Shown here piece after piece: positions 33,770 through 47,087 of a DNA stretch of 64,000 bases; within the stretch, counting starts at the first letter, position 1; each line of letters begins with the position of its first letter. The position numbers were made by a program, and so were the translations under genes. The DNA is from Xestospongia bergquistia (taxonomy: Eukaryota > Porifera > Demospongiae > Haplosclerida > Petrosiidae), in contig OZ014411.1 in assembly GCA_963965975.1 (NCBI GenBank), positions 13,966,501 through 14,030,500 of the forward strand. The letters are read 5' to 3'. The notes under the pieces were generated by a model that saw only the letters and a program-made list of their open reading frames with translations, ran no database searches and was not told the origin of the DNA.

Positions 33770-36700
33770 TCACCTTGTCTTTATTTCTAGTAATTCAGGA
33801 TGTGTGTTCAATATTGTTACTAACAGTCCTTCAATGTATGCTTTGAGACGAGCATTGAGATCTTCTTGTTCCTTTAATGCCTTCATTACCTACAATAGAA
33901 AGACATAATGGGTTATTAAATAAAGGAAAGAAAATGACAACCAATAAGTACATTGTGTAATAGGAGAATATATAATATCTTATGTTTGTTGAATCATAAA
34001 CAGGAGCTATTATGTATTCTCTTTATTTAGCAATAGCACTGTAGTGTAATCACTGATCATAATCATACCACTGTAACCACTAATATCATTATGACATATA
34101 TATTATATATGTGAATATAATTATATTGTAGTTATTATGATGTTTAATGTACACAAGTTAATACAGTTGTCTACAAATAGTACATGCTATAGTAATACTT
34201 ATAGTCTTATTATATTACTACGGGTACGTCCCTGACAATTGTAGTCAATTAAAAAGACACTATCACCTAACACATTAAATAATCACATTCATGAGATAAT
34301 AACTGTGCAAAATGTGCATGTGCACATCACATGCACAGTTATAGTTAATTTAACCTTTTTTGGCAAAATGATAATGTATTAAGTGACAAAGCATATCAAA
34401 ATTGTATACTTTAAGATAGTAACCATGTTTAGACATAAAGTTAAAACATCGGTTCCATCATCTATATGTATAACTAAAAGCAGAGTTAAAGTGGACCACA
34501 TGAAAATATGATCAGTATAATACATGTAGTAATATGGTAGACTCTAAGAATGAAATCTAGTGGTACTGCTCATTCCAATATATAGTATTATATACTGTGT
34601 ATCATGATATCATTATAAGGAGGGCATAACTGAATATGTCTTACATCAGCTCTTGGTGCATCTTGTAACTCATCAGCTAATGATCGTGGCTGTTCATTTA
34701 CTAGTAGCTGGCCTTGTCTTAATAGCTGAGCACTGAGACGGTCTCTCTCTTCTTTAAGAGTTTTTATCTCCTAATATAGTAGATGGTACGTTACAAATAC
34801 TATTATTAGTGTTCTCTGGTTAACAAGAATACATTATGTGCAATATGGTAAACAGAGTTGAATCCATGCAAAGTGGACTGTATAATCAACAGCTGTCAAG
34901 CTTATGGTCAAGTACATTTATATTGCATATAGACATAAGGCATGACAAAATACTCTAACAGATTTTTAAGAATAGAAACAAAGTTCTAGAAATTTATTTC
35001 AAGCACATAAACCTAGTAAGAAAACACCAATTACAAATATACTGTACAGTTATCTAGTGCAGAGGCTTACCTTTTTAAGAAGCATAATTTCTCCTTGTCG
35101 TAGATCACCTGTGTTAATAGAATTTCTTTTCTTAGTAAATTTACTATCTTCTAATTCTTTTCGTAAATGTTCAATAACATGACTCATAGCTTGGATCTCC
35201 TACATATTAAGACATAATGGTCACTCAATTACATGTAACAGATATGTCAAGCATGACCACACCCATGACATCCTGTCTTTTTCGTGCTACATTGAATTCA
35301 AACAACATAGTCAACAGTTGAATATCAGTACTAACAATATCAGTACTAACAATATCAGTACTAAGTGGTGGATATTTAGTAAGAAACTCCAAATTTAGGT
35401 AAAATTAGGTTGGGAACTGTTTGACAACAGAAATACATGGGTGTGGCTTAATCTTCAAGCACTTGCCATCCTATTTTACTTTCTATTGCTCAAGGAAATA
35501 TAATTTTGTTATAATTGTGTAATTTTAGTTTGCTATTTCCAGTCATATTATCTATTAGGATTTTATCACAAGACTATAACAGATTCAATGTACTAAAGAA
35601 AAACTATGGTTTTGCTAATTATTTTAAATTAATTTAGCATATAATGGTTTACACAGTAATACTGTTAACGTATTACTGATACTGACAATATGTTAATAAT
35701 ACTAACAATATGTTAGCAATACTGTCAATATGTTAGTAATACTGTCAATATATTAGCAATACTGTCAATATGTTAGTAATACTGACAATATGTTAGCAAT
35801 ACTGACAATATGTTGTCGATATGTTAGTAATACTGACAATATGTTAGCAATACTGACAATATGTTGTCAATATGTTAGTAATACTGTCAATATGTTAGTA
35901 ATACTGTCAATATGTTGTCAATATGTTAGTCATGCTGACAATATGTTAGAAATGATTATGATTATGAACAAGTCTACCAGTTCACAGTTATAATAGGTTT
36001 AGGCTTTAGTGATTTTGTCTAAAGTGATTTAAAAGCCATAACAACTTTATTACATGTACTATTAAGAATTGTCGTACAATGTGTCTATGTAGTAAATGGA
36101 GTTAAGTTTAGTCTTGAGAATTGACAGGATTCATGTTTATGTAGGAGTGTAGTCATTATATACATGTACCTGGTGATCATCTTCTTTTTCAGTTTTCCAT
36201 TTCTCTCTTTCTAGTCTGAGTTGTTCTCTGGTTCTCATTAATTCTTCTTCTAATTCAGAAACATGATATTGAAGGCCAGCACTCTGACTAGCTTTAGTCA
36301 GACACTCCTACATAATATCAAATGTACATAGTCACACTATATAATATACAATAAAATACCTCGTCTTTCTCTGTTAGTTGATGTCTTAATATACTAACTG
36401 TTCCTTCTAATAATTCTGACTTCTCTTGTTCTTGATGTAACCTATACAAAAAATAAGACACTATCATAAAACTGAGTATAGGTAAGGAAGATTATGTATT
36501 TGGGTGTGGGGGATACATTCATAAGTTTATAAGGCAAAATAAATAAGTACTTTGCTTTCAAATCAAGTGGGTGGTAAACTGACTTATTCCTAGACCACAC
36601 TCTTTTGCTGATAACCCAGCAAAAACAAGGAGGGTCTAGATAGATAGTAGTGATATATAGTTACATACAGTGATATTTTAGACTGTTCTAACATAACGTA

Positions 36701-39700
36701 CTGGTCTTGTAATTCCTCTAGTTGATGACTGTACTCTTGCTTTACTTTACTCTACCAATAAACAAATGAAATATATTATATTATTATCAGTTAGTTCTTG
36801 TATATCAGCAAATACTTATTACAAGTTTAAATACTAAAACCTTTCTTTAGCAGAGGCATTTATAAAAAATGTTTGCATATACCAGTAGTTAAACTTTGTG
36901 ATAAATATACTAATTATTATAATATACTCATATCAATGTTTTAATTAAGATTATTAAAAAATATGTGATTTAAAAGTTGAATATCTAAAAGACTTTCTAA
37001 AAGATGTTAACATGCTAAACAACTTGTGACTAGAACATTGTCAAGAAAGCTGATTTTTCTACAATACATGAGATATTTTATGATTGCAATTATTGACTCA
37101 CTTACCATTGATATTTTATAGTCTTCTTTCAATTGTCTAACGTCCTCTTCTTTCTCCCATTGAACATCTCTTAATGTATCTTCAAAAGCATCCAATCTAA
37201 AGATAAGATAGCCAATAATTATTAAAATGACAATAATACAGGATTACATATTATCATGTATACTAATGCATGTACAATGTGTCTGGTGTATGCCAGTAAC
37301 TGGTCTAGTTATCAAAATGCTTACAAAAACAATCATGATGTTAGCAAAAACATTCTAAAATTGTCATATAAAAATACTATAATACAGTTTTTTATTAATT
37401 CTAAAACAGTTTGTGTTGTTAAGTTAACTTCAATGAACCATACATGTAGTCACATAGTTACAGTAAAGATAAATACATTTAGTGGATAATAAATAGTGTT
37501 ATGTAATAAAAGTGAGTTTAGATATTCACAAACAAACAATAACAACAACAACAACAACAACAACAACAATAACAATAACAACAGCATGGACACATACATG
37601 TATGACCATTGTTTTATAATATCTTACAGTATAGCAGTTTAGTTAACATGTTATGATAAGAACTAACCTTTCTTTTAAAGTTTTATTTTCTCTTTTAAGT
37701 TTTAATTTCTCAGTTTGACTACTGTCAAGATCTAACTCTAGTCCTTCCAATCTGGAGGATAACTCCTGCAACTAAATATAATAAGATAACAATCATTAGT
37801 ACAAAATATTATATTGTTTATGGTATTAGTTAATACACAAAGAAATACAATATTGTTTAGTATTAATAATGATTTGTGTGACCTGATTTGTAATAAGGGA
37901 CCACTTCTGTCAAAACATTTGTCACACAATTTGTAAAAAGGAAACACTGTGTTAAAACACCTCAAAAAGGTTTCATATACACACAGTTACTATACACAAC
38001 TATTTATGGTAACTGTATGTATACAAAAATGTTTTTGAGGTGTTGTTAACAGTAGTTTCTTTTCCCAAATCATGTAACAAAATGTTTTGACAGTAGTGGT
38101 CCTTTATTACAAATCAAGTCACATTTGTTATTGTGTACTTTATTTTCAAATAGTTTAGTCATTAATTATAAAAATAAACAGCATAATTGTAAAATTATGC
38201 TAAGTTTGACTACATAGTGATTGTTACTAAATATTTAACACTATTCTCTTTATGCTCATTTCAAAGGACTCAATACCTTTTACATTTACATTACAACATT
38301 TTTGATCCATTTACTACTTGTTGAAGTAGCCAATGTTTCCTTTCTAGACACACACACACACATCTAGGTATGCTTTTTATAATTAAACAATGATAATTGA
38401 CCACACCTCTATAAATAATTAATTAGATGCTAATACTATTTGTTCCATAAATAGTTCATTTTCTAGTAAGAACAATAAAATAAGAGATAGACAAGAAACT
38501 ACAGCACTAACAAGACTCTTCTAACATGTTTAAACAGTCATCCTCAAAATGATAGATTTATATTGTTTGCTATGCTCATTAGCAGTCAGTGTACATAGGT
38601 CCATTTTTATTTATCATTTTCTAAAACAGTGGAATAAAACAATAAAACAATGAAAAGAAATAGATAATGTGTGGTCCAAAAAAACGTTAGGACTGCCAAA
38701 CATACTTTGTGTGCCAGGCAATAAAATTCACTAAAAATTTATACTCATAAACTATACAGTCAAAGGATTATTTGGCAGTGATATATATGCCATTATGACT
38801 AGTGATCTATATTGGAGTAGCTTACTTTATCAGTTAGTTCATCAGTGTCCTCTTCAGTCTTCCATTCTGGAGTAACAGAGTAACTACTATTAGTACCACC
38901 ACTAGATATATGTAGGAGACTGTGAGTATTACGTTTAATGAGTGAACGAGCAAGAAGTGTAGGACTTTTACTATAAAACAGAAAAATACATTATAATGAA
39001 ATATAGGTACTCTAAATAATGTTAGGGAATTTATTGGAATGAAAAATTGGCATCATAATGATGTTTGAGGGTTAAGGGATGAGTCTACTCTGAATGTATA
39101 TGGAACAACAATATATGCCACAAAAGTTATATAAGTTCCTATTAATAAAGTATATATCATATAATAATAGATGCTGACATGATATGACTACAGTGTAGCA
39201 GGTGATGTAGTATTGTTAACAGACATTGTGTAACACACACACTTTATTCAGCAAGTACATTCTATGCAACTAACTTAGATGGTTGGATTTCAAGTCCTGA
39301 AAAGGAGACACTGTTCAAACCTCTGTTGTATAAGAAATAGAAATCACAAGAGCAATCACTATATTGGTTCTATATGCGATAGTAATCACTTACGGTTCGT
39401 GTTCCATTGGATATGCGTCAGTACCATTTGTAGTAACCAGTTCTATGACACTGGGCTCTCTCTCAATATGGATTGGACTAAGAGATAAAATTATAATATA
39501 GTTCATATGCTTTGGAAATGATAACTACTTATTTGAATAAAGTTAGTTTATATGATTATAATAATTATACATATACTGAACTATACTACAGAGGGTTTCA
39601 TTTAGAAAAATGGACAGGGGGGGGGCAAAATAATATTTTGAGAAAATTTAGGGGGGTGAAGGGACTGTGTGTGACAGCATGTCCTCTAGGGGGGTCTGGA

Positions 39701-42260
39701 GGCATGCCCCCCAGAAATTACTGAACTTTAGACCCTCTGAGATCGCTTCTGGCACAATTTCAGACCATTTGTGGTTTTCAAATGACATGATGAGATGACC
39801 ATATTTCTGGTGCTGACAAGACACTTAACACCTATAGACCAAGTTATACTGGTGCTGATAAGACACTTAGGAGTAATTTAACTAACACCCATAGACTATT
39901 ATAGACTATTGGTCAAACAGTACTTACCAGCCTTTGTGTTAACAATCCTAGTCAGCAACTGATCAGTAGCTCAGAGTTACATCAAGACATTATAGATACG
40001 TGGAACAGAAAGAGTAAAAGGATAGCTGTTTAGGTTGTGTTTAGCCTAAGGTTATCTTATGTTGTATATTCCTTGTGCTGAGTTTCAGTTCTGTATTCAT
40101 TACATCCAATTACCCCTTGAAAAAAAAGGCTGACCTAACTTCCAAGGCCCCCCCCCCCCCACCCTAAATGAAACCCTGCTACACTGCTGTAATAATAGTA
40201 CCTTGTTTCTTCAGTAAAACCTAATGACAAATAAGATAGTGGTAATAATGTTGATGAAAGACTAGTTCTAGTAAGTGATGATGAGTCATGATGGACATCT
40301 TCTACAGTAAAAGTATTATCATCGTCAGCTGGACTACTTGTTAGGAACTAAAAGAAAATACACAATAACAACTCTCATTATACTACAGAGTCCAACAATG
40401 TATGTTCATTACATTTAATGTACAAACTGATCATCAACTTTTATATGCTTACCTCATCAAAACTACCTCGAGATAATGAACCAGATCGACTAGAACCTCT
40501 AGAATCTATTCTAGCTACAATTAAACAAGATATATTAATATATCATAACTTGTATTACTAAAAATGATATTGATCAATGTCAGTTCAGTTCACAAAGTGA
40601 TAATATGAACTTAAACGTTTCTTGTATAGTTACATTTAATGAATGTGTTTTTTATTAGTGTTTAGTATATTACAGTTGTATATATGTTGTGAATTGCCTT
40701 ATATATCAAAGTGTTAGTTGTTATTGAACACTTCTTCACACAAGAATACACTACAACATGAGTATGTATTATTAATACAGTTAATATGGCTGTCTAACAC
40801 AGTCAATGTATAATATAATACAACATTGTTTTCATTATACCTTGCAAATAAGTTTGTATTCCTCTTTTAAAGTTCTCAAATGTAATGATACCACTGTTAT
40901 CAGGATCTATTTCATTAATTAACTGATCAATTCTCTAAATAAACGCAAGACACAACATTACTAATGTACACATTATACAACAAAGTCATAATAAAAAATA
41001 CTTCAGCTAATGATGTTCTAGACACATACCTGACACTTACTAGACACTATATACTATTTAAAAACTTAAATTCCTAACATAATCTGATATTTACATTCTA
41101 GTACATATCTTGTATTCAGTATATCAAGTCAATATAACAATTTGTACTTGGCACAAGATTCTTTAATTCAATAATAATATTATGAAAGTTATGAAGGTTG
41201 TATATTCACTCAATAACAGGATATGCACCTTTTTTTTCCAGGAATGAAAGCTACCTTTGGGAAGTATGGTTGTTTGGCTTCAAGTTGTTTACATCATGTT
41301 GTGTGATTACATAATCTCAGTGTATACACTCCAATATAATCATAAAGTTTCTCTAATATTCTTATTAAGTGATTCATATGGTTAGATCATGATAACTAAC
41401 TCAACTTTCACTATAAGTTATTTACTCAACTCTAGGGACTATGAAGCCTTTGAAGATGACATCATCAAATAAGGTACATTAGTGCATTAGTCATCATGAT
41501 GTAAATTAGACATAAGAAAGATACTATATAGAATCATAAAAACACATACTGAACAGTTGCTCTAAACAGCATTTGTTCAAAGTCAATATTCTAAATTTTA
41601 GTATATACATTATGTCTGACTACTGAATACTAATACAACTAAAATACAACTATCATGACAAACATCACCTTTTTTTTCTTGTCTACTTGTTAATGTACCT
41701 CACTAACTTGACAAAGGCCAGTAATATATTTACAAACATGATGTATATCTTTTTGATATCAGTTCATAGATAGTTGATATCCTCTATCATTATATTAATC
41801 ACATCAGTAGAGGACAGTAGTCAGTACCAATACTGGTCAGTAATATTAATTTTAACAAAATGTAAGCAACTACATTAGATTGGATTTCACTTTGTACTTG
41901 CTAAGTATTTTGATCATACTACATGTTATATAGTAGTAAGACAGCTTTAGAAAACTTGTCAATAACATTCAATGGTGAGTGTGTATAATTAAGTTTACTA
42001 TGAATCAACTTTCAGAAACTAGTTTGGGTTTCTTTTGGCTAGGACAACTAGTCTAAACTATCACTGTTACATTTCTAGTTCAGTCTATTCCATCTTCCTT
42101 CTCTTCCACATACCTGAGTGACTGCACCAAGATGTTGTTGACCCAAAGATCTGAATTCCTCTACACTGATAATACCATCATGGTCTCGATCACATAGATC
42201 AAAAATCCCTTTTAACTGTTCTATAGGTGACGAGGGGTCATCTTCCTGATCAGTAGCCAT
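33770..42260 (-). CDS. RAB11FIP3/4-like: Rab11 family-interacting protein 3/4-like (class II FIP)
   Basis: About 14 exons read on the minus strand. The first is 42114-42260 (start MATDQEDDPSSPIEQ), encoding EF-hand 1 (DLCDRDHDGIISVEEFRSL). The exon at 40841-40934 encodes EF-hand 2 (EIDPDNSGIITFENF). Ser-rich exons follow (near 40453-40514, 40202-40347, 39390-39475, 38830-38970). Then come coiled-coil exons (near 37670-37772, 37110-37200, 36680-36755, 36362-36445, 36170-36310, 35072-35205, 34645-34780; for example LEELQDQYVMLEQSK). The last exon (33770-33892) encodes a FIP Rab-binding domain (KEQEDLNARLKAYIEGLL, then NTHPELLEIK). EF-hands plus long coiled coil plus FIP-RBD defines class II FIPs, dimeric effectors that link Rab11 recycling endosomes to cytokinesis and centrosome traffic. 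Exon borders are approximate in the middle. An RFX-like site lies upstream. Confidence 0.85.
35680..35955. repeat. Tandem repeat in intron
   Basis: About 13 imperfect copies of a 20-bp unit (AATACTGACAATATGTTAGT and variants with TGTC or TTGTC) inside an intron of the Rab11-FIP-like gene. Confidence 0.9.
37541..37580. repeat. AAC microsatellite
   Basis: A run of AAC/AAT trinucleotides in an intron of the Rab11-FIP-like gene. Confidence 0.9.
39589..40178. mobile_element. hAT-like MITE in intron
   Basis: A 590-bp element with inverted ends: left CAGAGGGTTTCATTTAG, right (inverse) CAGGGTTTCATTTAGGG. The ends carry a G-run (about 39617-39625) and a C-run (about 40148-40161) that would pair. Flanks CTATACTA and CTACACTG are a plausible diverged 8-bp target duplication. 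Together with the CAG-start this suggests the hAT superfamily. No transposase is present. Confidence 0.65.
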
Positions 42261-42333
42261 TTCAAGTTAGGATGTCTTCTCTTCCCGCTGAGCTGAGACA
42301 TGTACTGTACTGAATAGAAGGCGTGACTATACA

Positions 42334-42347
42334 GTTGCTATGGTGAC
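42334..42347. promoter_or_regulatory. RFX X-box-like site upstream of the Rab11-FIP-like gene
   Basis: GTTGCTATGGTGAC closely matches the palindromic RFX X-box (GTTGCCATGGCAAC type). It lies 74-87 bp before the start codon, where animal ciliary/centrosomal gene X-boxes often sit. Motif match only. Confidence 0.4.
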
Positions 42348-42731
42348 GCATACACTTGAGAACATAGTAGGCGTCTACCTGACCTTTTATCTACTATACT
42401 AGTGTTAGAACTATCTACCTATAATCATGAATACTTACATAATTTAGATAAATAAAAATAGCATTGCTTAAGTTGTAGTGTATATTGTAGTGAATGTTGA
42501 AACAAAGAATGTTACCTGGTCACAGGTGCAGTCTTACTTAGTCTTGAAGAACCAAAAGGGGCTGGCTTACTAAGTGGGTAGCAATGCCAGACTAGGGCTG
42601 GTTCTGAAAGCTAGACCATCAACTAAGCTATACTGATCCTAAATTCAATGCCTTGGGTATTAATTATAACTACAATCTACAGTTTATAGTCACTGTAGGT
42701 ATACTTGTTCAGTACATGGCCATGTATATTG

Positions 42732-42939
42732 CATAGGGCAGAGGAAGCATGGGGGCCAGGGAGGCCATGGCCCCCCAGATTTTTTTTGATGCATTTGGCC
42801 TCCCAGATATGTGGAAAATTGCACTTATCATTCTCTAGAGACATAAACACAAGTTACACATTCCACACATTAAGAATGAATCTATCAAAAAGCAAAATGA
42901 TTTGGCTCCCCTAGGCATTTTTTGCTTCCTCCATCTATG
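42732..42939. mobile_element. Short MITE
   Basis: About 208 bp with inverted ends: left CATAGGGCAGAGGAAGCA, right (inverse) CATAGATGGAGGAAGCA. The interior is C/G-rich near the left end (GGGGGCCAGG, GGCCCCCC), unlike the surrounding AT-rich DNA. No target duplication was fixed. Confidence 0.55.
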
Positions 42940-43152
42940 TGTTGAGGATATATTTGACATTCTATTGAAGAAATAGTGTTACCTATAACATATTTTGGTC
43001 ATTAATTGTATAAAACATAACTTCTAATGTTTCTATCACAGATACAATTGTGGTTTTCTGATTGTTTTACTCTTTTCATTATACAGTTCACTATCAAAAC
43101 TTAACATATTTTATTCACTCAGTACAACATTTACTGAACAAAAGTGCTACAC

Positions 43153-45395
43153 CTATTTTTTAGTGACATATTTGTATATAGAGTAACCTGCTACAGCTAC
43201 TAATGCAACAGTGATAAATGTAGTTAATTTAGGATGTCGATAAGACCAGTCAAAGAATCCTTGTAATGGCACAGTAACATTAACACTTCCCAAAGCAGCA
43301 TTACTGAAGCTAGCTCGGACAGTCTGATCATCAGGTTCCTTAGGTAATTGATTATTGTATGGTTCTGTATTAAAGGAAAAAAAAGAGATAATTCAAATTA
43401 TAATTATTATTTAAAACTGTTCTATGATTGCTTGGAACATGTTGCTACTAACTAGCAATACTGACACATATATACATAGTGTCTGCCTCATATAAGATTG
43501 AGTTTTCTTACTTCAAACTGTCAGTCTTTATTCAGATAAAAACTGAAGACATTAATTGAATAATTAATTTTTATTGATATAAAATTATACCAGGAGTGCA
43601 TAAGCACTGTGAAGGAGAATTACAGTTGTCTTCTAACTATTGTAAAACATGATCAGGGATCAATTATTCCATATAAGGAATTAAGTTCATAGTCTTATCA
43701 TAAGTAAATGACAGAATTAATGAATATAATCACTATTAGAATGGCAAGGAAAACAAAGAACTAAGAAAGAAAGAAGTCGAGTACATTGAAGAGCGTTTAG
43801 AAGAATTGGACTTGGAGGTTATGGAGGCTTTTGTCACGAAAGAGGTAGAAACAATTAAACAACATTGTTTTATAAGATGGGCTCTCTGGCAGTACATGAA
43901 AACCAATCTTAGACTTGGAAAGATACTAGAGTTCTTGCTGAATGTTCTGTCAGTTTTTTCTTTCCTGTTACAAGAGCAGTTTGGACATATTCTTAGTACT
44001 CTTTTTAAAGCATACCTAGCTAAGACATCACAGCCCACAAGTCATAAAACATATAAAACATTTATCAGTTATATCCATATATGGAAATAGATATTGCCGT
44101 GATTTCCACAACAGTTAGTTATGGGAGTTGGATGCTCCTATGCGCTTCTCATGCACTCCTGAACAAGCCACATTATAATAAGATTTATAGCCCATATATT
44201 TTGAATGCACCTGTGTCATGGGTCATCAATCTATATGCACTATGTAAACCTGCAAACTAAAACAATGGCATATAAATGCCAGAGGCAACTAACCTAGATA
44301 GCACAAACATATCTACGCTATTCCAATTAGTTGCAGTTGCCTCGGGCAAAATGTAAGTGGTATTAAATAACAAATAATTAGTATTGCTAGGAGCATTTGA
44401 CCAAGACCAGTCATACCTACTGTAATGAAGCTTGTAATTGGTCGCACACTGGTGTTGCATCTTGTTAGTCACATAAATAGAATAATTTCAAAGGAAATAA
44501 TTATACAGGCAGCTCAAAACAATCATAGATTTACCTCACATGCTTAGCATGCCAGAGGATGTAAGTGTGTTACTTACCGACACTTGGTCTTTCTTCTAGA
44601 GGAACTGGACTAGTTGAAGGAGGAGCATCAGTTTCCTCATCTAAATAACATGATAATTTTCTTAAAAGAAAGAGCAATGTCAATTCCAATATTGTACACA
44701 CTGAAATAAAAATAGTTAAGATGAATGTACTCTATCTGCATGTACGTAGTTGTTTCAACAAAATTAATCAGAACTCTATTTGTTTATAGTACTAAATTAA
44801 GTGCAACATAGTTTGAATCTATGATTTGACTAAATATATCTATTAACATATTTTGTACAAGTGTGAACCACCAACAACAATAGACAAGACAGTATGCTGA
44901 CACTATTGATGATAGTCATCAATAGTGTCTTCATCTTACTCAGGTGGTATTCAATTTAGACAGTAAATGAGACTATTTTTAATTATGGGAAATATTCGCC
45001 AGGTAACTTCCAACACAAAATCATGTGGTATGAATATGTAATAGTTGTATGCATGTGAAATTTGATAGTGTAATTTTAGCTTTGAAACTACATTGCCTGG
45101 ATAATTTAGTTAAAACACTTCCTTTTGTGCTATGTGGTATACAGGATAATCCTCAGATTATTCATAAAACAATGAAACCTAATCACTAAGAAAGCATTTA
45201 TCATATTGAAAAATGTAGTTTTTCTTTACTAAATGTCATGATATTATGACATTAAGCAAACTATATAAGAAAGCACTCTATTATATATATAATAATAATA
45301 ATGATAATAATAATAATAATAATAACATATATACAGTACAACACTGCGCATGCAAAGGCAGTCAGAATGCCAATGTTGATTCTCTGTCACACTTA

Positions 45396-45436
<41 letters not shown>

Positions 45437-46478
45437 ATTATATATAATATGTATGCACACAAAAGAATTCTGATTAACTTTGCTACAGACAGTATTATGT
45501 TATGTATACCTCCAATAGTGAAGGAGACACTCTTTTTAATGCCAATAGAATTGACTGGAGGGAGAGGAGCTGGATGAGATTCAGGAGGAACAGTCCCATC
45601 TATAATCAATAACAATATATGATTAATATTAAAATCATATTAACTATGATAATTTATAAACTAAGGATTAAATTTAGATTTATCTATATATTGATAACAT
45701 TGGAACAATGGCAATTGCAAGTATACAATATTGTATAACTTTATATTCCATATACAATACTAAAACTAAAATCTTAACTAATCTGCATTAATTTTATTAA
45801 TATGCTGCATCTAGAGTGTCAACAAAATACAATGCTTTAATGTAAATGTATTACTTCAAACTTTTATTTTTAAAACGTATCATTTTCAAAATTAAAATGC
45901 TTTTTGTTATAGGACACTACCCACTTCACTAAAAATAAATTTATTTTTGAGTATACTCCATGTATTTTACAAGTAACTATATAAACTTCCTTTATGGGAA
46001 CAAGACTATAGAATATGTAATGGCATAAAACTTTCACTTTACAAATTGAAGGGTTCCTACTCTTTCAAACATCTAGCAATTATCTAGCTAAGTAAGAGAT
46101 GTATGTTAAATGTAATAAACCACTTACAAAATTCACTTTCCATTTGTCTTGCACATCCAACTGTTTCAGCAAAGCCTTTTAATACATTAATAGTTTTTAT
46201 GAAAATGTCAGGCTTGTTAAAATCTGATTTGATCATATTCAATACAGCACTCAACAGAGTACTGGTCCTCTCAAAAGCAGGGACATTATTCTGTGTAGCT
46301 CGATCTCTAGATGGCTTGCCAATCACTCCAGCCTGAAATAAACTGTCAGCAATGGGACCTGTTTTGTAATGATATAATGATATGTGATGTACTATAATAT
46401 CATAGTACCCGGTTCACTAATTGCTTCAGAGAGATCAGCGAACTTATCTCTAAAGATCCTGTCCGACTTTCGACTCAT
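43153..46478 (-). CDS. CARD-like, proline-rich, tail-anchored protein (MAVS-like layout)
   Basis: Five exons join in phase: 46409-46478, 46128-46358, 45510-45599, 44578-44640 and 43153-43364, giving 221 residues. Residues 1-100 form a helical unit (FADLSEAISEPGPIADSLFQ, ERTSTLLSAVLNMIKSDF, FIKTINVLKGFA, ARQMESEF) homologous by eye to the two units of the neighbour at 47088-47783. Its length and pattern (GVI/GII turn, conserved Arg, LL-x-x-V, final hydrophobic helix) suggest the CARD/death fold. The middle (about 101-155) is rich in Pro, Ser and Thr (PPESHPAPLPPV, APPSTSPVPLEERPS). The C-terminus is FFDWSYRHPKL, then one hydrophobic helix (TTFITVALVAVAGYSIY), then KYVTKK. A single short TM at the very end flanked by basic residues is typical of tail anchors in the outer mitochondrial membrane or ER. 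CARD + proline-rich + C-terminal TM is the layout of MAVS; homology is not shown. Bcl-2-like or other tail-anchored adaptors are alternatives. Confidence 0.75.
43737..44090 (+). other. Antisense open frame inside an intron
   Basis: A 118-codon open stretch on the plus strand lies in the last intron of the CARD-like gene, without a good ATG near its start. It encodes a charged coiled-coil-like part (ELRKKEVEYIEERLEELDLE) followed by IKQHCFIRWALWQYMK and a hydrophobic run (LEFLLNVLSVFSFLL). It could be an exon of an unrecognised nested gene or a relic insertion. Confidence 0.25.
44284..44350. repeat. Short inverted repeat in intron
   Basis: TGCCAGAGGCAACTAA faces AGTTGCAGTTGCCTCGGGCA across about 35 bp. 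It is a small imperfect foldback of unknown origin. Confidence 0.4.
45290..45440. repeat. AAT and TA microsatellites
   Basis: An AAT run (45291-45325) and a TA run (about 45400-45428) lie in an intron of the CARD-like gene. The long tyrosine- and asparagine-rich frames here are repeat artefacts. Confidence 0.9.
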
Positions 46479-46944
46479 TTTTCACTAGATGATAAAAATT
46501 TTAATAGGCTGGTCACAAGTTAAAAGTTATGAATAATTATCCTAGTTATTAATAATGGTTTATTAACTATTATAAAAATTAATGTTAAAAATAATTAACA
46601 ATACTTGTTATTGATTATGCATTGTTATTTTGTATGGAACATAAATAAGTTATTAATACATTCATTATAGAAGTGACAGTAGTGTAAAGAGAATTCTAAT
46701 GACGAGAGTGATCTAAACAAAGAAACAAAAATTGGGAATGTATCATAAATCTTAAAAAATATGATTACTAATTAGTACAAGAAGCTAAACATAAAAGTGA
46801 ACATTTTTTCAAGTTACTTAGCTGAACAATATGTAGTAGACTAAGGCTGATCTATTAATTCTGTATAATTATTGTCCATAGGATCAGGCTAATCCTAAGT
46901 TTTAACTAGATCATTATTGAAGTTTCTAACTTTATCATTATAAT

Positions 46945-46954
46945 TATACATACA

Positions 46955-47040
<86 letters not shown>
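46945..47040. repeat. CATA/TA compound microsatellite
   Basis: About nine CATA units followed by more than 25 TA units, in the spacer between the two CARD-like genes. Confidence 0.95.
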
Positions 47041-47042
<2 letters not shown>

Positions 47043-47087
47043 CATGGCAATATAGTAATTTATAGTATGATACATGATATTATAAAG

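Noticed and set aside
45244..45615. 123-codon minus-strand ORF
   Set aside because: Most of it is microsatellite (tyrosine/isoleucine runs). Only the 45510-45599 part is a real exon, of the CARD-like gene.
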